This document shows, piece after piece, positions 47,075 to 56,642 of a DNA stretch of 64,000 nt (positions are counted from its first letter, which is position 1; the number at the start of each line of letters is the position of its first letter). A program made the position numbers and the translations under genes. The notes beneath the pieces were generated by a model. That model was not told the origin of the DNA, made no database searches, and saw only the letters and a program-made list of their open reading frames with translations. Source of the stretch: Aphrocallistes beatrix (lineage: Eukaryota > Porifera > Hexactinellida > Sceptrulophora > Aphrocallistidae); contig OY725501.1 of assembly GCA_963281255.1 (NCBI GenBank), forward strand, positions 2,705,674 to 2,769,673, in the 5' to 3' direction.

Positions 47075-49255
47075 ATGGCTGAGAAGTTATCTTTCCCAAA
47101 TTCCCGTATTGAATTTGCAAGACTCTTAAAAGAAAATAACAATTGTATCTTGACAACGGTGAATTACCTACAACAAAACTTCGAATTAGATTTCGATAAG
47201 AAAAGTTTGGAATCAATACTATTCAGAATTCGAGATAGGGTCAAGAAAGCAAAGAAATCTTTAGATTGTTTAGAGGGAGAATGGTGGCACTCTAACATTT
47301 CCACTGAACCAGAGGTGAAAAGAAATCGCATTTCTGACTCCCTTGAGTTGCCTTCAGACGACGAAGCAGAAGTAGCCACACTTTCTGTGACCCATAGGAA
47401 GACCCTTGATCATCTTTCCATGCAACAGCAACGTTCTCGACTCTCAAGTGTGCTGGAATCTATCAAGTCACTCTCACTGATTGAGAATACCTCTGAAATC
47501 AAAATCGCGGCGCTTGCCTTACAACTGTTATCCAATCTAACAGAGAATCGTGGGATAGCAAATGTTTCAAAGTCAATCGTGTATGATAAGTTCCCCGGTC
47601 AATTCGGGAACATATTGAAGAAAGAACTGGATGTCAGCAAAGCGTTATTCCTTGTAGATATGTTAGAGATTGGGAGGAGAAAGTATACGAACCTACGCCA
47701 TCACTTGCTATCTAGCGATATTTATTTCCCCGCATATCATAAGGTTGTGGAACAAAGGAACAGCATTATTTTACGAAATATTATTCAATTATATCCCAAT
47801 CCTGCTACTCCAGTTGGTGCGCACGTACCATATGCACAATACGTCCGTCATACACTCGACCGAATCTTGTTCACCATACCTCCTCCTGCAGCTCAAGACT
47901 TTCCTCTGCGATTTCAGATTGCAGATGGACTAGATGGCTCCGGAAGTCACAGAATTTACAACCAGTCTAGCACGAATACAGAGACTAAAGCATACATCCT
48001 ATTCTGTTTTAAGGCAGTGCAGATTACAACCTTCAGCGGTCGAGAACTCTGGAAAAACACCAGTCCGAATTCTCCCTTCACCCAGCGACCCATTTTCCTT
48101 CTCGCTGCGAAGGAAAATGAAAATAATATCAAGCAGTTCATGACCGATTTAATCAATCCGGAAACTGAGTTAATGAAGAATGAAGGATTTTCTCTTGGGG
48201 ATAATCAACAAGTGCATATCGACATTGTTCGGTCAATGTTTGATGGGAAAATGTCAGCAATTCTATCTGGAGCAGGTGGGGCAAGTTGCCAATTATGTAC
48301 CGCTACTCACGATGAACTGAAAGATCGTGAATTGATAATACAGGGATTTCCTATCAATAGACGCATCACTGACGCCATTCAACTATTTGGAGAAATCGAA
48401 GATAACGATTCTTTCTTTTCTCTACCCTCAAACGAACGTTATAACCTCACCCACGAACTAACTTCCACTATAAATATCCTTCCAGCATCTCCTCTACACT
48501 CATACACTTGTATCTTCAGGTGGTTTACTCTACTAGTTTATCATTTGAGCTGCGGTAAACTTACATGGTCACCAACATCGACTGCAGTTAAAAATTCGAT
48601 GGTCTTTGTCAGAACTCTCGTACAAGAGAAGACTGGTTTGAAGATAGACCAGCCTGATCCTAAGGGGGGTACTACCTCTACTGGTGGTGTTGCGCGTCGA
48701 GCTTTTTCCTCCGAGTCAAAATTTATTGATTGCGTTTCGTCATGTGTTGCGATTGAGTACAGGGAGACACTTTCACAATTACATACACGATTGTCAGCTA
48801 TTCTTAGAATAATAAATTCAGACAGGAAGATACACACCGAAGAATTTGGCGATCTATGCACGAACACCTATCTCTTAATTCTGGACTCGTTTCCTTGGGC
48901 AGGCGTTACACCGACATTGCATCGCGTATTAGCTCACTCAGAAGAAATTTTGAACGACTTGAATTTCGGACACGGCTTGAAATGCTTCTCTGAGGAAGGT
49001 TCCGAGGCTTGTAACAAGCTAATAAGAAAGTACAGGGAGAATCTCGCTAGGAAGTGTTCATTTGAAGACAATGTGGTCGACATTTTTGTGAGATTGGCTT
49101 CTGAAAGTGACCCCATACTAAATCTATTCCGATCAAAGTTAGTTTGCGAAAGATGTGGAGAACACGGGCACACAAAAAGAGCTAAGTGTTGCAGAAATAA
49201 TTCATCACTTTCATCAATAGATACAATTGTCGATACACTCATAATTAACACTTAG
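47075..49255 (+). CDS. RAG1-like/Transib transposase
   Basis: One open frame, 726 residues, from an ATG at 47075. From recalled RAG1 motifs, the catalytic acids align as D284 (ADGLDGSG, RAG1 D600), D390 (SMFDGKM, RAG1 D708) and E641 (FSEEGSEACNK, RAG1 E962). Zinc ligands C405/C408 (ASCQLCTA) match RAG1 C727/C730, and H616/H621 (LHRVLAH) match H937/H942. The spacing H621 to E641 is 20, as in RAG1. Near the C-terminus CERCGEHGHTKRAKC (691-705) is a CX2CX3GHX5C knuckle like the CCGHC tail of RAG1-like transposases. There is no RING domain. At the position of RAG1 R848, a vertebrate change that suppresses transposition, alignment places Thr (GGTTSTGGVARR). The protein should cut by nick-and-hairpin chemistry at the CACAGTG ends. 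Nothing in the frame is broken. Confidence 0.93.
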   Translation: MAEKLSFPNSRIEFARLLKENNNCILTTVNYLQQNFELDFDKKSLESILFRIRDRVKKAKKSLDCLEGEWWHSNISTEPEVKRNRISDSLELPSDDEAEVATLSVTHRKTLDHLSMQQQRSRLSSVLESIKSLSLIENTSEIKIAALALQLLSNLTENRGIANVSKSIVYDKFPGQFGNILKKELDVSKALFLVDMLEIGRRKYTNLRHHLLSSDIYFPAYHKVVEQRNSIILRNIIQLYPNPATPVGAHVPYAQYVRHTLDRILFTIPPPAAQDFPLRFQIADGLDGSGSHRIYNQSSTNTETKAYILFCFKAVQITTFSGRELWKNTSPNSPFTQRPIFLLAAKENENNIKQFMTDLINPETELMKNEGFSLGDNQQVHIDIVRSMFDGKMSAILSGAGGASCQLCTATHDELKDRELIIQGFPINRRITDAIQLFGEIEDNDSFFSLPSNERYNLTHELTSTINILPASPLHSYTCIFRWFTLLVYHLSCGKLTWSPTSTAVKNSMVFVRTLVQEKTGLKIDQPDPKGGTTSTGGVARRAFSSESKFIDCVSSCVAIEYRETLSQLHTRLSAILRIINSDRKIHTEEFGDLCTNTYLLILDSFPWAGVTPTLHRVLAHSEEILNDLNFGHGLKCFSEEGSEACNKLIRKYRENLARKCSFEDNVVDIFVRLASESDPILNLFRSKLVCERCGEHGHTKRAKCCRNNSSLSSIDTIVDTLIINT

Positions 49256-49460
49256 ATTTATAGGATTAGTACAATATTTGTGTATGTGTGTTGTCATCAT
49301 CATTAAGAACCATTGTGTCTTCATTTGACAATCAAATTATCGTGTACTGCGGGTTTCCCCACTTTTGATGTACAGTTTATCTCATAATATTTATACGATT
49401 TTCTGAGGTTGTGGAAAACTTTTTTGAAAAATGCAATATAAAATATATTCACCAAATTCT

Positions 49461-49726
49461 AGGTAAACCATATCTCGAAAAAACGAAGACATATAACAAT
49501 TCTGAGTGCACTTATGGCTTTCTAGGGGTTGATAACCTATATGAATCTAATACATTTCATGGAGCTAATAGCAAATCTGAAAGAAATATGAGCAAAAGAA
49601 CAAATTTCGGCAAAATATGGGGAAGCCATATCTTGCACAGCTGAAGCCATATAAAATTTTTTATTATGCCAATCGTTTTCCAAGGGTGGATAACCTATAT
49701 GCATATAATACATTTGATAGGGCTAA
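49461..49726 (+). repeat. Degenerate direct repeat in the 3' part of the element
   Basis: Units 49461-49568 and 49619-49726, offset by 158 bp. They are best conserved in gataacctatatg and taatacattt near their ends and ccatatct near their starts. They lie between the transposase stop and the right terminal repeat, where transposase-binding sites are often found; that role is inference. Confidence 0.75.
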
Positions 49727-49740
49727 CGTGCATCTATATA

Positions 49741-49776
49741 CCTATTCTTTACTAACTGTGTTTTTAAACCACTGTG
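49741..49776 (-). repeat. Right terminal inverted repeat, RSS-like heptamer
   Basis: Read on the minus strand: CACAGTG (49776-49770), 19 bases, then AAAGAATAGG (49750-49741). The spacer is 9 bases longer than on the left and contains a run of five A followed by CACAG. Confidence 0.9.
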
Positions 49777-49781
49777 GAAAA
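49777..49781. repeat. 5-bp target duplication GAAAA, right
   Basis: Exact partner of 46347-46351. The predicted empty site is gaggttGAAAAtgatgtg. Confidence 0.9.
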
Positions 49782-50844
49782 TGATGTGTAGTCATCATCT
49801 AATTTGAATATTGCTTAAAGCTTAATAGCTTTTGGATAAGGGAAGATAGAAGTGAAAATATGATTGATGAAATGTTCAAAACAGATAGTTATATAATTTT
49901 ATGACATTATCATAATGACGTCATGCTGACACAGTTAAAAAATTGAAATTCGACGTTTTTATCCTAATAGATGATATAAAAAAGTGTATGGGTTTAATCG
50001 CTGCACTATACTACGTAATCCCAATTTGATTGGATTTTGCCACTTTTCCTTATCTATGTTGCGTCATTTCTATTTTCAAAGGAATAATTATTTAGTAAAA
50101 AACTAAATTGAACATAAATTGTGGAGACAAAATTTACTAAATTCTATGAATTAGACATATATAAATAATCTCTAACCTCTTTCTAGCATCGATCCACTCT
50201 GCTTTAATTCCACCAAAAACGATGCAACAAGGCTGCGGGCATCGTTTCAATTCGCACATACAATAAATACTGTTGTTTGACAATATTTGCGCAACATTGC
50301 AGCTTGCAACATCTTTTTAATGATTTTGCAATGAAGTTCTTTATTGACATTGAATATTATTATTCAATTTTCAGACGTCAATTCTAAAGTGCCTTCAAAT
50401 CAACAACGCGCTCTAAAAATAAACAATTGGTATCTCTAAATTTAGGATCATTCTGTGCTAAGTCAGGAGTGATTTACAAAAAAACTGTAGTGATCATTCT
50501 GATGTGTTATATTTCAGCAAATATTATTTTAGCTCATTAGAACCTTCCCTTGACTAGGATCCATTATATTTATAGTGACCCCACATGTTTATGGCTTCCC
50601 GCCCAAAATGACTTAACCTGACAACTAAATGACAACTAATTTGGTGACAAAGAATGGATTGGTTGAAGTATTCAAGGTTTACATCCCCTTTCTCTCTCTT
50701 AGAATGCAGTGGGACCTCGCTACCCTTGGGAGTTGGTTGTAACGATCTATCAATTGCTGTCAAATACAAATGACCGTTCTGAATATCAGGGTGGTCCCTA
50801 TTCTGAGGCGGTCGTTACGAGGGATTCTGCTGGATTGTATGCAG
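49782..50844. other. Intergenic; degenerate repeat pieces
   Basis: At 49914-49924 there is another TGACGTCA within R1-like sequence. From about 50706 to 50820 runs a GC-richer repeat (gcagtgggacctcgctaccc ... gaggcggtcgttacgag) that looks like a pogo-type end. No gene. Confidence 0.4.
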
Positions 50845-51004
50845 CAGCGGTTTTCAACTTTTTTTGGTTGTGGAACCCTATAGCAATATTTATATATTAT
50901 AAGACTCCTCCCATTAACCGCAATGCAAAATTTCAAACCCTGTGAACCACCTGATGTCTTCCGGGGACAACTTAGAGGTCCATGAACCCCAGGTGGAACC
51001 ACTG
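50845..51004. mobile_element. hAT-type MITE
   Basis: Starts CAGCGGTTTTCAAC, ends GGTGGAACCACTG. Flanks GTATGCAG and GTATTCAA agree at 6 of 8 positions, so it is an older insertion. Confidence 0.6.
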
Positions 51005-51270
51005 GTATTCAAGCATATTCAGCTAATTTATTTTAAAAAAGGACAAAAAGAGGACTGCAAGCATGGAAATATTTCCTTTGGAAAAAAAAGGATACATGGC
51101 AATCGTGGGCTTCTCATCATGATAACACAGCAAAAATAAATTTGGGTCAACTACCGAAATAAGAATAAGTATACTCGACTGATATTATAGTAGAAGTCTA
51201 TGGAACTAAAAAGTATTTAAGCATCGTTTTTTAACCTAACTCAAAGCAACTAAGATTACACAGATAATAA

Positions 51271-51864
51271 ATGGCAGTCTTAACAATTCTTCAATCAATT
51301 GCATCCACTATAGTGTTGATTGTACACTTAACTGAATGGAGAAACCCGAACAACCTGAATGAGTCAGCAAATCCGCCCAAATCAATTCCGCTTGATTTAT
51401 TGTTGCCACGGATTGTGCACATCACTACCATAGCAACACAATTATTCTTTGATCTTCATCTATGGGTAGCATTTCTACATGGGGAGAATGCATGTCTGCT
51501 TAATAGTGTATTCGTGGTGATAGGATTATTTCTGTGCTTAATTGGTGAGTATATAAGGTACTCATGCAAACAAGAATTAGGCCGGTTTTTCACGTATGAG
51601 GTAGGCGTGAGTGAAGGCCAGAAACTCGTCCAGAACGGATTCTACACTTACCTGATGCATCCAAGCTATCTGGGACTATTAAGCATATTCTTGGGTACTG
51701 CAATATTCTATTCTTCAACTTTTCTGCTTGTTTCTTTCCTTCTAATGACCGCTTTAATGATTTATAGAATTTGTATAGAAGAAATCGTACTTGAGAATGG
51801 ATTTGGAAGTGAATTCGTGAAGTACAAGTCTAGGAGGTGGAGGATGGTTCCTTATTTGTATTAA
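51271..51864 (+). CDS. Isoprenylcysteine carboxyl methyltransferase-like membrane protein
   Basis: Single exon, 197 residues. It has an N-terminal hydrophobic segment (about 4-20), two central ones (LHLWVAFLHG; SVFVVIGLFLCLIGEYIRY), then the family core: LGRFFTYEVGVSEGQKLVQN, GFYTYLMHPSYLGLL, a hydrophobic hairpin, and IEEIVLENGFGSEFVKYKSR with RWRMVPYLY at the end. The HPSYLG and EE...FG..Y motifs form the S-adenosylmethionine and lipid pocket in ICMT/PEMT-type enzymes. ICMT methylates the C-terminal prenylcysteine of CaaX proteins in the endoplasmic reticulum. At 197 residues it is shorter than human ICMT (284) and the N-terminus is reduced, so another member of the isoprenylcysteine/phospholipid methyltransferase superfamily is possible. 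The frame starts 267 bp after a MITE. No introns. Confidence 0.75.
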   Translation: MAVLTILQSIASTIVLIVHLTEWRNPNNLNESANPPKSIPLDLLLPRIVHITTIATQLFFDLHLWVAFLHGENACLLNSVFVVIGLFLCLIGEYIRYSCKQELGRFFTYEVGVSEGQKLVQNGFYTYLMHPSYLGLLSIFLGTAIFYSSTFLLVSFLLMTALMIYRICIEEIVLENGFGSEFVKYKSRRWRMVPYLY

Positions 51865-52558
51865 ATGTCAAAGATTAAAGATTGTTTACTGTAAATGTAT
51901 ACCTTAATTCTTAAAACTTATTATCATATAAATATGTTTGTTAAATTGCTGTGTGTATAATTGAAAGACTAATTCCATTTTGTGTAGTAACTTCGTAATG
52001 ATTTCTTATGTAAATTACATTGTTTTGATTAAGTAAATTTCTCTACAATGAATCATCTAGATTCTAGTGTATAGGGTGTAACCGCCGGAAGTAATTTGTG
52101 CAAAGTAGAATATTCCTACTTCATGGCCGGCGCCATGTTTTATCGGCAGTCGGTGTCCTAAGAGGGATTTCCCTAAAAGTGGGTGTCCATTTATGGAGGG
52201 ATATATATTGTGCAATATGATAAAACAAGCGCAGTGACTGTCTGGATACCCAGGACACCCCCGGTGGCGCCGGCCCTGTACTTTACACAGTGCAAAGTCG
52301 GAATTGCACATCGGCAAGATATTACTTGCTTATTTAGTTTCTGCTAGATAGCTAGAATAATCGGGAGTCTACCCTCCGAGGGAAATGTATCCCCATGGGG
52401 ATATATCTCACTGGGGATATGAAGGTAGGCTCGAGTATCAGAGTTACAATGTGAGAGTGCCAGCGATCCCCCCGGATTCGCTGGTGCGGTGTCCCCCGAC
52501 TCCTCACCCTAGTGCCACAAGTCCGGGGACATAGCACTATGACGACATACGTAGTATG
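51865..52558. other. Intergenic, GC-richer repeat-like sequence
   Basis: From about 52075 to 52560 GC content rises and several self-complementary words occur (gaatattcctacttc, ggccggcgccatg, tatccccatggggata). It looks like one or more old elements without clear borders. No gene. Confidence 0.4.
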
Positions 52559-52720
52559 CAGGAGCGTAGACTGGAGTGGGGATAGGCTGGCCTTTGCGCT
52601 ACGACTCAGGATTGGTAGGGCCATTCGGACAATTTGTAGAATGATCAATAGAAGATAATGACTCATGGCAAACTGTTGGTAGGGCCGTGGCCCTACCAAT
52701 CCTATCGATGTCTACGCCCA
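52559..52720. mobile_element. hAT-like MITE with imperfect ends
   Basis: Left end caggagcgtagactgg pairs with right end tcgatgtctacgcccat. Internally ggattggtagggcc and ggccctaccaatcc form a second inverted pair. No clear duplication. Confidence 0.5.
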
Positions 52721-52768
52721 TATATGTATATTTGTTGTTATTCTATCATTTAAAGTATCTTATATATT

Positions 52769-53345
52769 ACTTAGGGCGGTCAGAAAGTTCTAATCAGTGT
52801 TATCATACACTCTTATTGTACCTTATTGGATCGATATTGAAGCTTGAATTTACTTCTTAACACATTCACAAGTGATACCAATTTACAAAATCAAAATCTA
52901 GAGAAAACTCTTTGTATACCACTTCCTATATATTGTGTCGCTTGAGCCACCGTGTAAAATTATGGCCACAAACCACCCGACCTTCCCTCAAGAGTAACGA
53001 CATTACAAGGGCATTACTAAGCGATACGAATGCTCAAATACAAATCAATCTTAGGAAGTTGATGGGACTGATACTCTCTCAGATTCAAATATCTGATAAT
53101 GGAGCCTACTTTTTAGGGAAGGACGAGTGGTGAACGGGTGATTTGTGGCCATAATTTTACACGGTGGCTCAAGCGACACAATATATAGGACGTGGTATAC
53201 AAAGAGTTTTCTCTAGATTTTGATTCTGTAAATTGGTATCACTTGTGAATGTGTTAAGAAGTAAATTCAAGCTTCAATATCGATCCAATAAGGTACAATA
53301 AGAGTATATGATAGCACTGATTAGAACTTTCTGACCGCCCTAAGT
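52769..53345. mobile_element. Long inverted-repeat element, 211-bp arms, about 98% identical
   Basis: Arms 52769-52979 and 53135-53345 differ at only five positions; the spacer is 155 bp. Arms start acttagggcggtcagaaag. No duplication of a recognised length was found at the borders, so the superfamily is open; the long arms suggest a MULE-like or other foldback element. Transcription across it would give a long double-stranded RNA hairpin. Confidence 0.85.
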
Positions 53346-53665
53346 AAAACGTTAGGATTTTGTTTGTGTGAATTGATTGAAGAACTGGCAGGTCGTAGGG
53401 CTATGAAAAGGTATGTAGAGACTAGCTTTCAGGAGTTGAGCTGGGATTTTTAGATATGTAGATTTCGAATACCGTATTTTTGAAACTATTTGATGAATAT
53501 TTTGTTTGTTTTTGCTTACAATAAATACATAAAGTAAACAAATTTTATAAATACTATACGATAGCTTTCAACTGTTTGTATCATGGGCGATATAATCATG
53601 AATATCCAATTTAGAAAGTATGTTTGGATTCTTTGGTTCAAAATGTTATTTTTTGTTATTTTTAA

Positions 53666-53705
53666 GGCCGCGCAGCGTAAGCAAGCAAAGCGAGCTTGTA
53701 TCAAG
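53666..53705. repeat. R1 end fragment
   Basis: Carries ggccgcgcagcgtaagcaag followed by gcttgtatcaa, the terminal block of R1, without the rest of the repeat. Confidence 0.6.
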
Positions 53706-53929
53706 TTAAATCAACTACATACAAGAATATGCATATTATATTTAATAAATTCGATTTCTGAAACTTGCAAACGGACTAGTAATTAGCCAAATGAGATTAC
53801 AGGCAACCCTCTTCTTTCACGAAATTACCAAGCTCGACTATTGGTTTTGCCATTCTAAACGAACAAGGAACATCAATTCCAATATCCAAAGAACACATAT
53901 TCCGGTTTTTCGATTGGCTTAGTCATTAT

Positions 53930-54066
53930 GTTCCATGCCAAGTAGCAATTGCGCAAAGTTGGAATAATTGGCATATCTGGTATTCCTAAAAATTCCTACA
54001 TGGACAGCAAAGTTGAAATCATTTGTATTCTGGGAATATCCTTTACTCAGGAAATATTTCTACTTG
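53930..54066. mobile_element. MITE related to 45589-45732
   Basis: Left end tatgttccatgccaagtag; right side ctacttggcacaac. Degenerate; borders approximate. Confidence 0.4.
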
Positions 54067-54397
54067 GCACAACTTCCACTTGCGTGGAAGACACACGTAC
54101 ATTAATGCGGACGGAAGTGTATATGGAAGCTTGGCTAGAAAATGATAAAATTGCGATTGCGATCATTTTATTGAATCAGAGAGCATTTTTAATTGATATG
54201 ATAACTCAGGCGAGTTGCAATTTTAAAGCTGCTTCAGCAACATTTCAACTTTGTAGATAAACTACCTTACTTATGACACTTAATATGACATAATAAAGAT
54301 GATATGTTTGAGTTGCAAATTTCACTTTCAAAGTCAGTATATTTAGTATATGGCTGTGGCGTAAAAATGATTGCCCAAGCTCTAGCAAGACTCGTGC

Positions 54398-54446
54398 GTG
54401 TTGCAGTCAGAATGCGTTTCCTGGAAACGCATTCTGACTGCAACAC
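54398..54446. repeat. Perfect 24-bp palindrome with a single-base centre
   Basis: gtgttgcagtcagaatgcgt plus ttcc on the left arm (54398-54421) is exactly complementary to 54423-54446, with one T between them. It lies in sequence that ends near 54843 with a mariner-like terminus (cttatggaccaccctgta). Confidence 0.9.
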
Positions 54447-56642
54447 AAGAGAACAAAGATCATTTACTGATACTGTGAAAACAGAAAAAGCATTATCAAT
54501 ACTCAACGAGCCTACAAAAGAAATTATGGTAGTAAATCTGTACTGCTGCCAGAACGATAAAGAAAATGGTTCAGAACTTTGAGCATGGAACTGCTGCAGA
54601 TAAGACCAGAATTGGAGTTCCAAAGACTGCTAGGTCTCTAGAAAGCATCAAACATGCAGAAAACCATCAGAAATCGTGGAGGCAGGATAGAGCACATCAT
54701 CAATGACTAGACCCCTGTTGAGGATGGATTCTATTTCTCCCAAGTGTAGAATATTGAATACTTTTTACCAAATTAAGTTGCCGTTATTCGTTTGGAAATG
54801 ATAGCAAATCAAAATTAGGTCACTACTTATGGACCACCCTGTATGCTATATTTATAAAGACCAAGGATTAATAAAAACTCACAAGCGGGATTGGGTGTGC
54901 TTCCATTAAATATTGGAAAGTATACTTATTTGTACATTCCTGATCTTCTATCAATTTGGACAAATTGGACCACAATAAAACATTCTCCCAGAGCACTTGT
55001 GGCTCATTGTTTTCATGTATGAATGGCGGGTGTGAAGACTTATGATCTGTAGACTGAACAGCATGACTATTTCCTGTGTCCCGTTTTCCCTATCTAGAGG
55101 GTGACTCTTGACCTTGTAGCCAGTCCCGCTTTCTTATCGCACAGGTAGACTCCATAACGGCCGCTCCCACTTCATACCACCCTCAGGTTTTCTAATCAAC
55201 TGGAATATAGCTTATTGCGCAATAGTATGACCAATCATAATTCCAACGGATATGTGTACTTTGCATGTTTGTATACTATGCTGTTAATTTCTTAAGGTTT
55301 ATCTGTATGGTTAACGAGTTTAGGTGATATTAATATATGTACACATTGGACAAAAGTTCCAGGACCCGAGTTGAGAATATCGAAATAATATTTAGTTAGA
55401 TCTTCTTTTTATTATCATTCTGCTACTCTAATTTTAATTATGTAATCATAAATAGTGAAATGTCAATCCTAATCAAATACATATCCTGAAGTATTTTTTG
55501 AATTAAAAAACCCCCTAAAAACTAACAAAATATTAATTACGAAATATTCTCGACAATGTTGCAATCAGCAATAATTGTTTCGTGCATCAGTAGTTTACGT
55601 AGAACAAAGAATAATGTATGGTACAGTTGGATCATAGCTTCAGCTGTACTTAATGGCTTTGCACGTGCCCTGTTTCTTAACCGTCGATGATATTATTCGT
55701 TTGCACTTTTATATCATTAAAATATCCAAAGACTTTTAATCAAACAATCAACCATGTTACGCGCCACAATTAATTTTTGAATAATCAAGAAAACCCCTAA
55801 CCTTCCCAGTAAGCTCGGAGCAGATGGATGAATAAAGTTTAAAGATTGATCCACTCTGTTGAATAGCGCTGCGGTTTGCGATAGTTTTCGATTCTGCTAG
55901 TTTTCGATTCTGCGTTTTCGATTCTGCTTAGACGTTTTGACCTGCGCCCTATCAGATTAGGCAGACTTTGGTCGGTGTGAAACTTGTGATCATGAGGACC
56001 TTTCCTGACTTCAGCAAGATGAATTGCATTTGTACAATACAACATACTAAGCACCTCCTTCCTCACTAGTATCAACACAACGACACGAGCATTCTCAAAA
56101 TGGAAATAAAGCTAATACTGAAGCTCTGTGTTTTATTTCGTTTGTTAGACAGGAATGCAGAACTTATTGTTTGATGGTACATGCCATGCTATTTTCATCA
56201 TGTCAGGACATTGTACCTGCTACCCAACCACTTCCCCCTCCCTACACCACACAGTGGTGGAGTGGTATCGTTTGAAGATAATTGAATACTACATCAGTGT
56301 TTCTATATTTTTCTAATATATCTCGTATCTAGTTTCCAAACCGGACCAGCTTATTCGGATATTTAAAACTTCATTTTCCGGGGCAGATTTGCTCTAGAAA
56401 GAATGCATCTAGTATATTTCCCAGAACCAAACCGACTAAATCCTTAATTTAGGTACTGAGATAATCCCGAAATTAGGTATACCCATATGATATAGATGTA
56501 GTACAGCTCGAACTAAGCTAGCTTTAATGATTTATCAGAATGACCGAAAATGACAATTATAAAAGATTGTATGAAAATATAAATTTCCTACACAAGGTAA
56601 AATGGCAGATTACTTTAAACTTGTAATGGCATCACACGTGTG
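54447..56642. other. Intergenic; mariner-like end and a triplicated word
   Basis: A right end of a Tc1/mariner-type element lies at about 54822-54843; no partner or transposase seen. At 55884-55928 the word ttttcgattctgc occurs three times. Otherwise nothing recognised. Confidence 0.4.

Larger units (their letters stand above)
46352..49776 (+). mobile_element. Complete RAG1-like (Transib superfamily) DNA transposon
   Basis: 3425 bp. The left end begins CACAGTGGTTTAGAACC; the right end, read inward on the minus strand, begins CACAGTGGTTTAAAAACAC. Both then reach the block AAAGAATAGG, at positions 18-27 on the left and 27-36 on the right. The element is flanked by GAAAA on both sides and carries one intact gene (47075-49255). 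Everything expected of an autonomous copy is present: matching ends, duplication and open transposase. Transib elements are the accepted source of RAG1 in jawed vertebrates. There is no RAG2-like gene, which fits Transib rather than ProtoRAG. The single frame and perfect duplication suggest a fairly recent insertion. Confidence 0.93.

Noticed and set aside
49411-49644. 77-codon frame in the 3' part of the RAG1-like element
   Set aside because: It runs across the non-coding direct repeat and has no recognisable content.
49782-51270. A possible RAG2-like partner gene next to the RAG1-like element
   Set aside because: No Kelch-like repeats or long frame found on either side; the next gene is an ICMT-like methyltransferase outside the element.
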